From Syntrophaceae bacterium UBA2280 (GTDB lineage: Bacteria; Desulfobacterota; Syntrophia; Syntrophales; Smithellaceae), in contig DDWS01000006.1 of the NCBI GenBank assembly GCA_002347685.1, positions 1 through 54,036 of the forward strand: DNA of 54,036 bases, given 5' to 3'. The notes beneath the pieces were generated by a model that was given only the letters and a program-made list of their open reading frames with translations, ran no database searches and was not told the origin of the DNA. Below, piece by piece: positions 35,892 to 44,482 of the stretch. The position numbers and the translations under genes are program-made. Each line of letters opens with the position of its first letter. Position 1 is the stretch's first letter.

Positions 35892-38624
35892 ATGAACGAC
35901 AAAGATAAATCACGCATGCAGCTTCTCGATGACGTCAAGGTATTGCGGATGCAGGCCGCCGATTCCGAAAAGTTAATCGATACATACCAGCAGGTTATTG
36001 CCGAGTTGAAGGAAAGCGAAAAAGGCTTTCGGCTCATTGCCGAAAACAGCCATAACTGGGAGTACTGGCTGAATGTCGACGATCGTCTCGTCTATGCATC
36101 CCCCTCCTGTAAACGTCTGACCGGATATGACCGCGATGAGTTCCTCAAGGATCCGAGTCTTCTTTATAAAATCATTTATCTTGAGGACCGTCCCCTTTTC
36201 GACGAGCATCGTCGACTGGTAAAGAAAACACAGTCACCGGGTGCAGAGGAATTTCGAATCATTCGCAAGGACGGCAAAACGCGCTGGATCGACCATGTGT
36301 GCCTGCCGGTTTATGACGAAACCGGGGCTTACGCGGGCTTTCGCGCGAGCGACAGAGATATCTCTGAGCACAAAGCCCTGCAGGAAGTCCTGCAGGAAGG
36401 CGAAAGGCGCCAGCACCTGATCACGGAGAACATCAGCGACATGATCTGGGCTGTGGATTTGCATCGAAAGCTGACCTATGTCACCCGGTCGGTCCGGCAG
36501 TTGCTCGGGTTTGATGCCGAAAAGATCGTGTCCCTGCCCCTGGAAAAAATTCTGACACCTGCCTCCTTTGAGCTGGTGAATAATGTCTGGGAAGAGGAAT
36601 TGAAACTGGAATCTTCCGGTCCTGCAGATTCGCAGCGATTATGGACCATGCAGCTGGAATTCCTGTGTGAAGACGGCCAGAAGGTATGGACGGAATCCAA
36701 AATGACGGCGATCCGTGACGCCGACGGCAGCCTCATAGAGATACTCGCCTCGTCGCGCGATATCACCGACCGGAAAAACGCGGAAAAAACGCTGCGGGAA
36801 AACGAAATCAAATTCAGGCAAACCGAAAAACTCCTCCAGGAAACCAACGAACAGCTCCACGAAAAAGACAGGCAGATCCAGGAAAACACCCGTCAGTTGC
36901 AGGAGCGCGAAAATCAGCTCAAGGAGAGCGCAGGTCTGCTGCGGGAAACCGAAATCAAATTCAGACAAACCGAAAAGCTTCTCCATGAAATCAACGGACA
37001 GCTCCACGAAAAAGACCGGCAGATCCAGGAAAACACCCGTCAATTGCAGGAACGAGAAAATCAGCTCAAGGAGAGCGCAGGTCTGCTGCGGGAAAGAGAG
37101 ACACGCCTTCTGGAAAGCGCGAAGCGCCTTCGGACAGGGGAAAATCAGATGCGCGCCCTGCTGCATGCCTCCACGGAAAGCATCTTTCTGATCGACATCA
37201 ACGGGAACATCCTTTTTGCCAATGAAACCCTTGCCGGGCGCCTTGGTACCGATCTGCCCACCCTGCTCAATGGACAAAATATTTATGAGCTTTTGCCACC
37301 GGATGTTGCAGAGAGTCGCAGACAGAAAATGCTGGAAGTTCTCAAGACAGGCAAGCCCGTGCGTTTTGAAGACGAACGCTTCGGACGGACGATCCTCAAT
37401 TCGATCTATCCGATAGCCTCAGACGACGGAAGTGTCTTGCAACTGGCTGTCTTCGGCATGGACATTACCGAACACAAAATCATGACAGACGCCCTGGCTC
37501 ACTCCGCCAAGCTGGAATCCCTGGGCATGCTGGCAGGTGGCATCGCTCATGATTTCAATAATCTCATGACCATCGTGCAGGGTTATATCGACATGACCAT
37601 GCTGGGCATCCCGGAGGATCAGGCCGCCCGGCAGAATCTGCAAGCGGCCGGACAGGCCATTGAAAAGACACGGGCGCTTACCGGACAGCTCATCACTTTT
37701 TCGCGCGGGGGAGATCCCCGCCTGGCGCTCCTGCCTGTTGAGAAAATACTTCGCGAGGCTGTTTCCGGCAGGATTCCATCCTCATCCGTGAAGACGTCTT
37801 TGGAATTTCAAGAAGACCTCTGGCCCGCCTGGGCCGATGAAGATCAGATTCGTCAATGCTTCCGCAATCTGTCTGAAAACGCCGTAGAGGCTATGCCCTC
37901 CGGAGGAATGCTTAAAGTGCACGCCGAAAATGTCGAAGTGAGTGAGACCGACCTGCTGCCGCTTGATGAAGGTGCGTACCTCCGGATCACTTTTGAAGAC
38001 AACGGCCCCGGCATCCCGGAAGAACATCTGGACAAAATTTTCGACCCCTATTTTACTACCAAAGAAATGGGACAGGACAAGGGCATGGGTTTGGGCCTGA
38101 CGGTTTGTTATTCCGTCTTGAAAAAGCACGGCGGATATATTACCGCCGCGGCCGCGGAAGGGGGCGGGGCTGTGTTCACCCTGTATCTTCCGGCAAAACC
38201 CGGTCAAAACGGCAAAACAGTTTCTCAAGAAGAGAAGGTATTTGTTTCTTCCCGGCTCCGAATCCTGGTCATGGAGGAGCATCCGGAAATCAGAAAATTA
38301 CTACAGATGTACTTAGAACAGCTTCATCTTGAGGCAACCCCTGTGGCGGATGGACTGCAGGCCGTCCATGAATACCGGCAGGCGATAGATGCGGGGAATA
38401 TCTTCAGCGCGGTGATCCTTACATTGAGTGCCCGGCAGGGCCTGGGGGGAGCCGCCGCACTGTCGCGGATCAAAAAGACAGCCCCTGATGTCAAAGCCAT
38501 TGCGCTTTGCGAATCGGGCGATCCCCTGATGAAAGATTTCAAAGAAGCCGGATTTCATGGTGTCTTGAGAAAACCCTTCCGCTTCGAAGAAGTGAAGGCG
38601 GTACTCAAGGCAGTCCTCTCTTGA
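35892..38624 (+). CDS. Multi-PAS hybrid histidine kinase with a degenerate receiver
   Basis: A 910-residue soluble sensor kinase. PAS domains lie at about 45-165, 170-300 and 425-535, with a long coiled coil at 300-420 between the second and third. The HisKA dimerisation helix has His553 (GGIAHDFNN). HATPase motifs are N box NLSENAVEAMP, G1 DNGPGIP and G2 GMGLGLT. The C-terminal receiver (790-910) is abnormal: the acidic pair is Glu795-Glu796 and the phospho-acceptor position is Thr844 (VILTLSARQG), while the lysine (LRKPF) remains. The kinase should autophosphorylate but the receiver probably cannot accept phosphate. No response regulator is adjacent. Confidence 0.92.
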   Translation: MNDKDKSRMQLLDDVKVLRMQAADSEKLIDTYQQVIAELKESEKGFRLIAENSHNWEYWLNVDDRLVYASPSCKRLTGYDRDEFLKDPSLLYKIIYLEDRPLFDEHRRLVKKTQSPGAEEFRIIRKDGKTRWIDHVCLPVYDETGAYAGFRASDRDISEHKALQEVLQEGERRQHLITENISDMIWAVDLHRKLTYVTRSVRQLLGFDAEKIVSLPLEKILTPASFELVNNVWEEELKLESSGPADSQRLWTMQLEFLCEDGQKVWTESKMTAIRDADGSLIEILASSRDITDRKNAEKTLRENEIKFRQTEKLLQETNEQLHEKDRQIQENTRQLQERENQLKESAGLLRETEIKFRQTEKLLHEINGQLHEKDRQIQENTRQLQERENQLKESAGLLRERETRLLESAKRLRTGENQMRALLHASTESIFLIDINGNILFANETLAGRLGTDLPTLLNGQNIYELLPPDVAESRRQKMLEVLKTGKPVRFEDERFGRTILNSIYPIASDDGSVLQLAVFGMDITEHKIMTDALAHSAKLESLGMLAGGIAHDFNNLMTIVQGYIDMTMLGIPEDQAARQNLQAAGQAIEKTRALTGQLITFSRGGDPRLALLPVEKILREAVSGRIPSSSVKTSLEFQEDLWPAWADEDQIRQCFRNLSENAVEAMPSGGMLKVHAENVEVSETDLLPLDEGAYLRITFEDNGPGIPEEHLDKIFDPYFTTKEMGQDKGMGLGLTVCYSVLKKHGGYITAAAAEGGGAVFTLYLPAKPGQNGKTVSQEEKVFVSSRLRILVMEEHPEIRKLLQMYLEQLHLEATPVADGLQAVHEYRQAIDAGNIFSAVILTLSARQGLGGAAALSRIKKTAPDVKAIALCESGDPLMKDFKEAGFHGVLRKPFRFEEVKAVLKAVLS
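36801..37094 (+). repeat. 147-bp tandem duplication inside the kinase coiled coil
   Basis: Two adjacent copies of exactly 147 bp (36801-36947 and 36948-37094) encode nearly identical 49-residue coiled-coil units. Only a few positions differ between the units. The length, seven heptads, keeps the coiled-coil register. Confidence 0.9.
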
Positions 38625-38639
38625 CATCAAAACACCGGA

Positions 38640-38676
38640 AGAAAAAAGCCGGATCGGGAAAACCGATGTCCGGCTT
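38640..38676 (-). terminator. Terminator of the SDR-thiolase-acyl-CoA dehydrogenase operon
   Basis: Read on the minus strand, the hairpin aagccggacatcgg-ttttcc-cgatccggctt is followed by a T run (gcttttttc, 38647-38640). It lies between this operon and the convergent kinase gene. Confidence 0.7.
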
Positions 38677-38864
38677 CACCTGCGGCAGTCGTCAGGAAAC
38701 AATGTTTCGGGCACTGTCAACCGGGGCATTTCCGTATACAGCGACCCAAAACGCGCCGCGCGCTATGGCAACCGTAGCGCAATATCAAAAAATGCACGAA
38801 AGGAAAATCGGTTCCGCCTGATGCCATCCGGCTGGAAATCAAGCGGGCGTTTCAGTGCAGACGT

Positions 38865-40007
38865 TTAAAGCCCCAGGAAGCGCGCCGCCACCCCTTTCAT
38901 GATTTCATTGGTCCCCGCAAAAATCCGCATCACCCGTGTGTCACGCCAGGCACGGGCAATCGGGTATTCCTCGCAGTACCCGTAGCCACCGAAAAGCTGA
39001 AGGCCCCGGTCCGCCACCCGGCAGGCCATATCCGTCGTCCAGTATTTGGCCATCGACACATCCACCACGATGTTCTTTCCTTCCATGTGCTCGACGATCA
39101 ATTTGTCGAGAAACGTCCTCCCTAACCTGACTTCGGTCATCATTTCAACAAGCTCGAACTGGGTATGTTGAAATTTGGAAAGGGGACGGCCGAAAGCGGA
39201 TCTTTGTTTACAATACTGGGTCGTGATCTCCATGATATACTCCGCCGCGCCCACGGCGCCGATTGCGCACACCAACCTCTCCTGCTGGAGTTTCAGCATG
39301 AGGTTCAAAAAGCCAGTGCCCTTCTCTCCCAGGCGATTTGTCCTGGGAATCCGGCAATCGGTGAAATAGAGCTCCGCCGTATCCTGGCTGTGCCAGCCCA
39401 CTTTTTTAATCCGCCGTCCCTTTTCGAATCCGGGCGTGCCCGCCTCCACCAAAAATAGATCGACTGCGGCATGGGGATTGCTCTGAGACGGATCCCTGGC
39501 CGCCACAATCACCAGATCGCAGTTGATGCCGTTGCTGATGAAGGTTTTCTGCCCGTTGATGATAAAGGAATCGCCGTCTTCGAAAGCGGTGGTCCGGATG
39601 GCGGCCAGATCGCTGCCTGTGTTCGGCTCCGTCATGGCAATCGCGGTGATGATATCTCCTGAAACGCATCCGGGAAGATATTTTTTTTTCTGCGCTTCCG
39701 CTCCGAAAGCCAGAATATAAGGAACAACGATATCACTATGCAGTGAAGCCGCAAGGCCCGTATGGTTGGTCCGGCAAAGCTCTTCTGTTACGATAACGGA
39801 ATAAAGAAAATCGGCACCGACACCGCCATATTCTTCCGGAACCTGCATGCAGAGAAACCCCTGCTCTCCCATCCCCTTCCAGGCACTGCGCGGGACAATG
39901 CCTGCCTCTTCCCATTCCTCGACATTCGGAATCACTTCCCTTTCCAGATATTTTCGCAAAGACTCCCTGAAGATCCGGTGCTCTTCTGAATATTGAATGA
40001 TGTCCAT
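38865..40007 (-). CDS. Acyl-CoA dehydrogenase
   Basis: A 380-residue FAD-dependent acyl-CoA dehydrogenase, third gene of the SDR-thiolase operon (8 bp after the thiolase). It has the family signatures AMTEPNTGSDLAAIRTTA, YGYCEEYPIARAWRD and the C-terminal FAGTNEIMKG, whose Glu is the catalytic base. Electrons would pass to an ETF; no etf gene is in the window. Chain-length preference cannot be judged. Confidence 0.93.
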   Translation of the reverse strand: MDIIQYSEEHRIFRESLRKYLEREVIPNVEEWEEAGIVPRSAWKGMGEQGFLCMQVPEEYGGVGADFLYSVIVTEELCRTNHTGLAASLHSDIVVPYILAFGAEAQKKKYLPGCVSGDIITAIAMTEPNTGSDLAAIRTTAFEDGDSFIINGQKTFISNGINCDLVIVAARDPSQSNPHAAVDLFLVEAGTPGFEKGRRIKKVGWHSQDTAELYFTDCRIPRTNRLGEKGTGFLNLMLKLQQERLVCAIGAVGAAEYIMEITTQYCKQRSAFGRPLSKFQHTQFELVEMMTEVRLGRTFLDKLIVEHMEGKNIVVDVSMAKYWTTDMACRVADRGLQLFGGYGYCEEYPIARAWRDTRVMRIFAGTNEIMKGVAARFLGL

Positions 40008-40015
40008 GTTCTCAC

Positions 40016-41305
40016 CTATGCCTTTTCCAGGATATCAATGCCCAGAGATGCCTCTTCGACACCGATCACTCCGCCGCCGTTGATATGCATCCCGATTCTA
40101 GCGCCCTTCACCTGCCGATCTCCCGCGCGCCCCCGTAATTGCGTGGCCAGCTCATAGACCTGGGCAAGACCGGTGCAGCCAACCGGATGACCGCGGGAAA
40201 TCAACCCGCCGCTTACATTCGTGGGAAGCTCGCCTCCCAGGGATGTGGCGCCTGATGAACAAAATTCGCCGGCATGCTGCGGTTTGCAAAACCCGGCCTG
40301 TGCTGTTTGATAGATTTCACCAAACGTTGTCGCGTCATGGACTTCCAGAAGGTCAATGTCTTTCGGTGTTAAGCCGGCCTGGCGAAAGGCAATTTCCGCG
40401 CCCCTCCCCGAAATGTCCTGATCATAATCCCCCCGGTCCCGACCGGAGACCAGTACGGATGCCCTGATCCAAAGGGGATCCTTGATGCCGGGATGCTCCT
40501 TCAAGTATTTCTCCGAGCACACGACGGCGGCGGCACAACCCTCTCCCGTGGGCGCGCACATGGCCCGGGTCAGGGGGTAGGTAACGGGTTTATCGGACAT
40601 GACCTCTTCCCATGTCATGTCTTTGCGATACTGCGCCTTGGGATTCATGGTGCTGTGGTGATGGGTTTTGGCGCAAATCCTGGCCAGCTGCTCTTGCGTA
40701 TATCCGTATTTCTTCATTCCCTGCAGGGCCTTGACAGCATAGTAATCCATGAAAGGACTGCGGTCGCCCCCGACCGTGGTTTCTTCGTAGGGGATCCCCA
40801 GAATTTCCGATTTTTGATGCCGCCAATGCTCAATGTACTGATCTTTGCGATCCTGCTCACATCCGGCCCAGAATGCCGCCAGTCCCATGTAAGGAAGAGC
40901 CGCCTGAATCTCGGGAAACTTGTCGAGCTTTTCCAGGTCCGGGAGCATCTTCTCAATGCCGATGGCCAACCCAAGGTCAGAAACACCGGCCAGGATGTGG
41001 TTTATCGCCTGGTTCAAAGCGGTAGTCGCCGTCGCACAGGCGTTCTCCACGTTGACAACCGGCATTTTCTCAAATTTAAGTCTCCGCAGCACCACCTGCC
41101 CGCGAACACAATGCTGACTGGTCAGCATCCCCTGAACACAATTCCCGTACCAGATGCCTCCGATGGCGTCTTTATCTCCTTCGTAGCTGAGTCCCGCATC
41201 CTCCATCGCTTCCCGGATGGCTCCTTCGCACATCAACTCGTATGACCCGGCCATTTTGCTGATAGCAATCATTCCCACGCCGATGATGTAGACTTTTTCT
41301 CTCAT
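40016..41305 (-). CDS. SCP-x/lipid-transfer-type thiolase (paralogue B)
   Basis: A 429-residue paralogue of the thiolase at 14593. Alignment by eye shows roughly three quarters identical residues. Cys90 (NACATATTAL) is the nucleophile, HDATTFGEI and SRGHPVGCTG are kept, and the C-terminal loop is again NGGG in place of CGGG. It lies between an HSD10-like SDR and an acyl-CoA dehydrogenase, so the three could form a beta-oxidation module for one acyl-CoA type. No DUF35 partner gene is present. Confidence 0.88.
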   Translation of the reverse strand: MREKVYIIGVGMIAISKMAGSYELMCEGAIREAMEDAGLSYEGDKDAIGGIWYGNCVQGMLTSQHCVRGQVVLRRLKFEKMPVVNVENACATATTALNQAINHILAGVSDLGLAIGIEKMLPDLEKLDKFPEIQAALPYMGLAAFWAGCEQDRKDQYIEHWRHQKSEILGIPYEETTVGGDRSPFMDYYAVKALQGMKKYGYTQEQLARICAKTHHHSTMNPKAQYRKDMTWEEVMSDKPVTYPLTRAMCAPTGEGCAAAVVCSEKYLKEHPGIKDPLWIRASVLVSGRDRGDYDQDISGRGAEIAFRQAGLTPKDIDLLEVHDATTFGEIYQTAQAGFCKPQHAGEFCSSGATSLGGELPTNVSGGLISRGHPVGCTGLAQVYELATQLRGRAGDRQVKGARIGMHINGGGVIGVEEASLGIDILEKA

Positions 41306-41360
41306 GGTTCCTCCCCATAGTTCGTTTACATGACCATTCAGATTGCGCAGGCGCCACGCA

Positions 41361-42128
41361 CTATTTGGGCGCCATGCGAAGCGCGCCGTCCAGCCGGATC
41401 ACCTCACCATTCAGATAAGGATTCAAAAGGATCTGCTCCACCAGCAGGGCAAATTCATCCGGTTCTCCGATTCGCCTGGGGAAAGGAACCGACTCGTTGA
41501 GCGCGGCAATGGCTTCATGGGGCAGCATGGCCAGCAGAGGCGTATTGAAGAGGCCCGGCGCGACCGTTACGACGCGAATCCCGAGACCGGAAAGATCTCT
41601 GGCCATGGGAAGGGTCATGCCCACCACGGCCCCTTTCGAGGCGGCGTAGGCCGCCTGGCCGATCTGACCGTCAAACGCCGCCGTGCTCGAAACGTTGATG
41701 ATCACCCCTCTTTCACCATTTGCATTCGACTGGTTCGCGCTCATGGCAAAGGCGGCCTTGCTGGCGACATTGAAGGTCCCCAGAAGATTGAGGCGGATGA
41801 TCTGCTCAAAAACCGGAAGGGAATGGGGCCCGTTTTTTGAGACGGTTCGCTCTACCCAGCCGGTTCCGGCGGCGTTGACACAGAAGTGAATGCCGCCGAA
41901 ACGATCTTTCGCCGTACTGATGCTTTCATTCACGCTCTCTTCCTTCGTCACATCCGTAAAACAGAAGACGGCGCTGCCTCCCAACTCGGCAGCCAGAGCG
42001 TCACCTTTTTCCTGCTGGACATCGAAAATCGCGGCGTTTCCTCCCGCTGCAACAATTCGCCTTACCACTGCCGCTCCAAGACCGGAAGCGCCTCCCGTGA
42101 CCAATGCCGTATGGTTCCTGATCTCCAT
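41361..42128 (-). CDS. HSD10-like short-chain dehydrogenase (3-hydroxyacyl-CoA dehydrogenase type)
   Basis: A 255-residue classical SDR: TGGASGLG, NAAGTG, NVSSTAAFDG with catalytic Ser, and YAASKGAVVGMTLPMARDL with Tyr/Lys. The following APGLFNTPLLAMLP segment is typical of type-2 3-hydroxyacyl-CoA dehydrogenases (HSD17B10). Start at 42128 is set by AAGGAGG. It is the first gene of the operon with thiolase B and an acyl-CoA dehydrogenase. Confidence 0.88.
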   Translation of the reverse strand: MEIRNHTALVTGGASGLGAAVVRRIVAAGGNAAIFDVQQEKGDALAAELGGSAVFCFTDVTKEESVNESISTAKDRFGGIHFCVNAAGTGWVERTVSKNGPHSLPVFEQIIRLNLLGTFNVASKAAFAMSANQSNANGERGVIINVSSTAAFDGQIGQAAYAASKGAVVGMTLPMARDLSGLGIRVVTVAPGLFNTPLLAMLPHEAIAALNESVPFPRRIGEPDEFALLVEQILLNPYLNGEVIRLDGALRMAPK

Positions 42129-42497
42129 CACACCCTCCTTTACTCTCTTTGGTTCCTTCCTGCCGGAAGGAGATGTTCTAAAAATGGATGCTTCAAGACA
42201 ATTGCTGCTTCTTTTCCCGATCTGAAAAAGATCCGATAAGGACAAACTTCAGGGTTTCCTTGACCGTCAATATCACACTTGTCCAGATTAGGAGATAAAA
42301 ACATAAGCGTATTATGTAGCCAAATTAAATATCTTTATCAAGAAAAAGATGGGATGGATAATGGAACGAAACGACGACGCAAAACCGCAGAATCCCCGCG
42401 CGCGACTCATATTACTAATATTTATGATATTTTTATAAGACAGCCGCTGATCAACCGCTTATCGTGTCGGTTTCTAAACGGTCATTGCTACACAAAG

Positions 42498-42544
42498 AAA
42501 AGATACCCCGCGTTTACAAACCGTAAAGGCGGGGTATCTTTTTT
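42498..42544 (-). terminator. Bidirectional terminator after the chemoreceptor gene
   Basis: A 12-13-bp stem, aagataccccgc with gcggggtatctt, surrounds a 16-nt loop. It is flanked by T runs on both strands, so it ends the minus-strand chemoreceptor transcript and could also block read-through from the other side. Confidence 0.8.
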
Positions 42545-42553
42545 ACAAGTGAA

Positions 42554-44095
42554 TCATTCCTGAATCATCAACCGCTTCTTGTTTTTGGCGCGTTGGCGTC
42601 CCTGGTTTGAATTAGCACCACCCTCATGCTCCCCGGTCTTGAATATCGACATCACGGAATGCAGACTGTCCGCGTTGCCCGCGTTTTGCTGTGATGTGAT
42701 ATTAATTTCCGCAATGGCGCTGTTGATCTGATCGATCCCGCGCGACTGCTCCTGAGATGTGGCGGAAATATCATTCATCAGGGAAACGACCTTATCCGAC
42801 GTGGAGGTCACTTCACTAAACGCCGAGCTCGTGGTGTTGACAAGTTCCTCCCCTTTCTTGACTTTACGAATGATGTCTTCGATTAAACTCGAAGACCCCT
42901 GTGCCGATTCGGTTGCGCGCTTGGCCAGATTCCGCACTTCGTCGGCAACCACCGCGAAGCCCGCACCGGCTTCTCCCGCCCGCGCCGCTTCCACCGAAGC
43001 ATTCAAAGCAAGCAGATTTGTCTGGAAAGCGATTTCATCAATGCTCTTCACGATGATTTGCGTCTGCGCGCTGGCGGAGGCAATGTCCTTCATCGAGCCG
43101 TTGAGCTCCTTCATGGAATCACCGGCTTTCGCGATGGCCTGCTTGGTCGAATTCATCAACTGGTTTGCTTCGCCGGTATTGTCGGCATTCTGCCGGGTCA
43201 TCGACGCCATTTCATCGAGAGCTGCGGATGTTTCTTCAATCGCGGCAACCTCCTGTGAGGCCGAATCGGAAAGTGTTGACGCGATTTCCACGGCATGACC
43301 GACAGCGCTGCCCATTTTATCGCGCATGGTGTTGACGGATTCCACCAGTTCACCGATCTCATCTCGGGACTGCAGCGCGATATGCCGGGTGAGATCGCCT
43401 TCAGCCAGGTGCCGCATGACCTGAATGGTCTCTTTCACGGGGTTGACGATCAAACGGGTCACAAACATGCTGACAAAAATCGACAGAACAACGGCCAGAA
43501 CAAAAATGATGATGAACAGGTTGACGGCATATCGATAATTGGTGACGGATCTGGCATAGCTTTCCTGGCTGAGTTTATTTTCGAGCTCATGAATCTCGGA
43601 AACGACCTTTCTCAATGATTCAAACTTCTGATCGACGTCTGTCACATACTCCCTTGACACGCCGACCAGCGCAAGCTCAAATACCTTTTTGGCGGCCAGC
43701 TGGTATTCCGTCAGCCTTTGCAGCGCTTCCTGATAGAGCCTTCTTTCCGTGTCGCCCAGTCTTTGATTTTTCAGGATACTCTGGGCCAGAAGAACATCCT
43801 CCTCCATGGTATCGATTTGTGCTTTGATGATCTGATCAAAGCCCTCGATATCATAGCCGCAGCTGAAATTGAGCGCGCGGGCAATGTTTCCGTGAACATT
43901 CGATATATCGTTGAGCAGTTTTGAGCTGTTTTGATAACCCTTGAACCGGTTGTTAAAAATATCATCCATAGCACCCTGCTGGGAGGTCATATTATAAAAC
44001 GTTCCGACAGCCAGCACACCAAGACAAAGCAGCACGACAATGGGGGCTAAAAGAATTTTTTTCCCGAGTTTCAAGTTGTTAAAAAACGCTTTCAT
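42554..44095 (-). CDS. Methyl-accepting chemotaxis protein
   Basis: A 513-residue transmembrane chemoreceptor: N-terminal helix (residues 13-33), a four-helix-bundle periplasmic sensor (35-185) with one Cys pair-free core, second helix (about 188-212), HAMP (213-265) and a cytoplasmic signalling domain with the conserved hairpin tip (EIAFQTNLLALNASVEAARA, VVADEVRNLAKRA). No CheR-tethering pentapeptide is seen at the C-terminus. Start at 44095 has AAGGAGC 8 bp before it. The ligand is unknown. Confidence 0.93.
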   Translation of the reverse strand: MKAFFNNLKLGKKILLAPIVVLLCLGVLAVGTFYNMTSQQGAMDDIFNNRFKGYQNSSKLLNDISNVHGNIARALNFSCGYDIEGFDQIIKAQIDTMEEDVLLAQSILKNQRLGDTERRLYQEALQRLTEYQLAAKKVFELALVGVSREYVTDVDQKFESLRKVVSEIHELENKLSQESYARSVTNYRYAVNLFIIIFVLAVVLSIFVSMFVTRLIVNPVKETIQVMRHLAEGDLTRHIALQSRDEIGELVESVNTMRDKMGSAVGHAVEIASTLSDSASQEVAAIEETSAALDEMASMTRQNADNTGEANQLMNSTKQAIAKAGDSMKELNGSMKDIASASAQTQIIVKSIDEIAFQTNLLALNASVEAARAGEAGAGFAVVADEVRNLAKRATESAQGSSSLIEDIIRKVKKGEELVNTTSSAFSEVTSTSDKVVSLMNDISATSQEQSRGIDQINSAIAEINITSQQNAGNADSLHSVMSIFKTGEHEGGANSNQGRQRAKNKKRLMIQE

Positions 44096-44235
44096 CTTGT
44101 TATGCTCCTTAATTTGATTTCGCATACCGAAAAAACGAACTCCGAACACTGAACCTATCTGAATAATTCATAAAACTTCATCAAATCCGTCCCGTATTTC
44201 CTGTCTTGTAATACGCATCATTATTTTCAACGGGT

Positions 44236-44262
44236 ATATCGGCGCCGGTGTTGCATTTCTTG
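44236..44262 (-). promoter_or_regulatory. Possible sigma-28 (FliA) promoter for the chemoreceptor gene
   Basis: On the minus strand GCCGATAT (44236-44243) matches the FliA -10 box at seven of eight bases. The -35 at the expected distance (CAAGAAAT, 11-bp spacer) is poor. The leader would be about 140 nt. Confidence 0.35.
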
Positions 44263-44372
44263 AGAAATTATTGGTATTTATTGCTTTTCTTCATTGAGGA
44301 ATACCGCACTGTCGCCTTGCCTGTCTGTATCCTTGCCGTATATGCGAGAGGTTTCAGATGTTTTTCCACCTG

Positions 44373-44434
44373 TGTGTTTCCTGAATCCAGCCGCTTCGGT
44401 TTCGAAACAGAAGCAGCCTTTTTCAGGAAACACA
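44373..44434. repeat. 62-nt imperfect palindrome
   Basis: Outer arms of 13 bp match perfectly (44373-44385 with 44422-44434). An inner palindrome centred on TTC-GAA pairs 44390-44403 with 44404-44417 except for two mismatches. Only an internal loop of about 4 nt on each side is unpaired. There is no T run, so it is not an ordinary terminator. It lies between an acyl-CoA dehydrogenase end and the chemoreceptor promoter. Confidence 0.8.
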
Positions 44435-44482
44435 TCTTATCCCTCATGGTAAATGCAGGCGGAAGTGCTAAGGATCTTTTTT

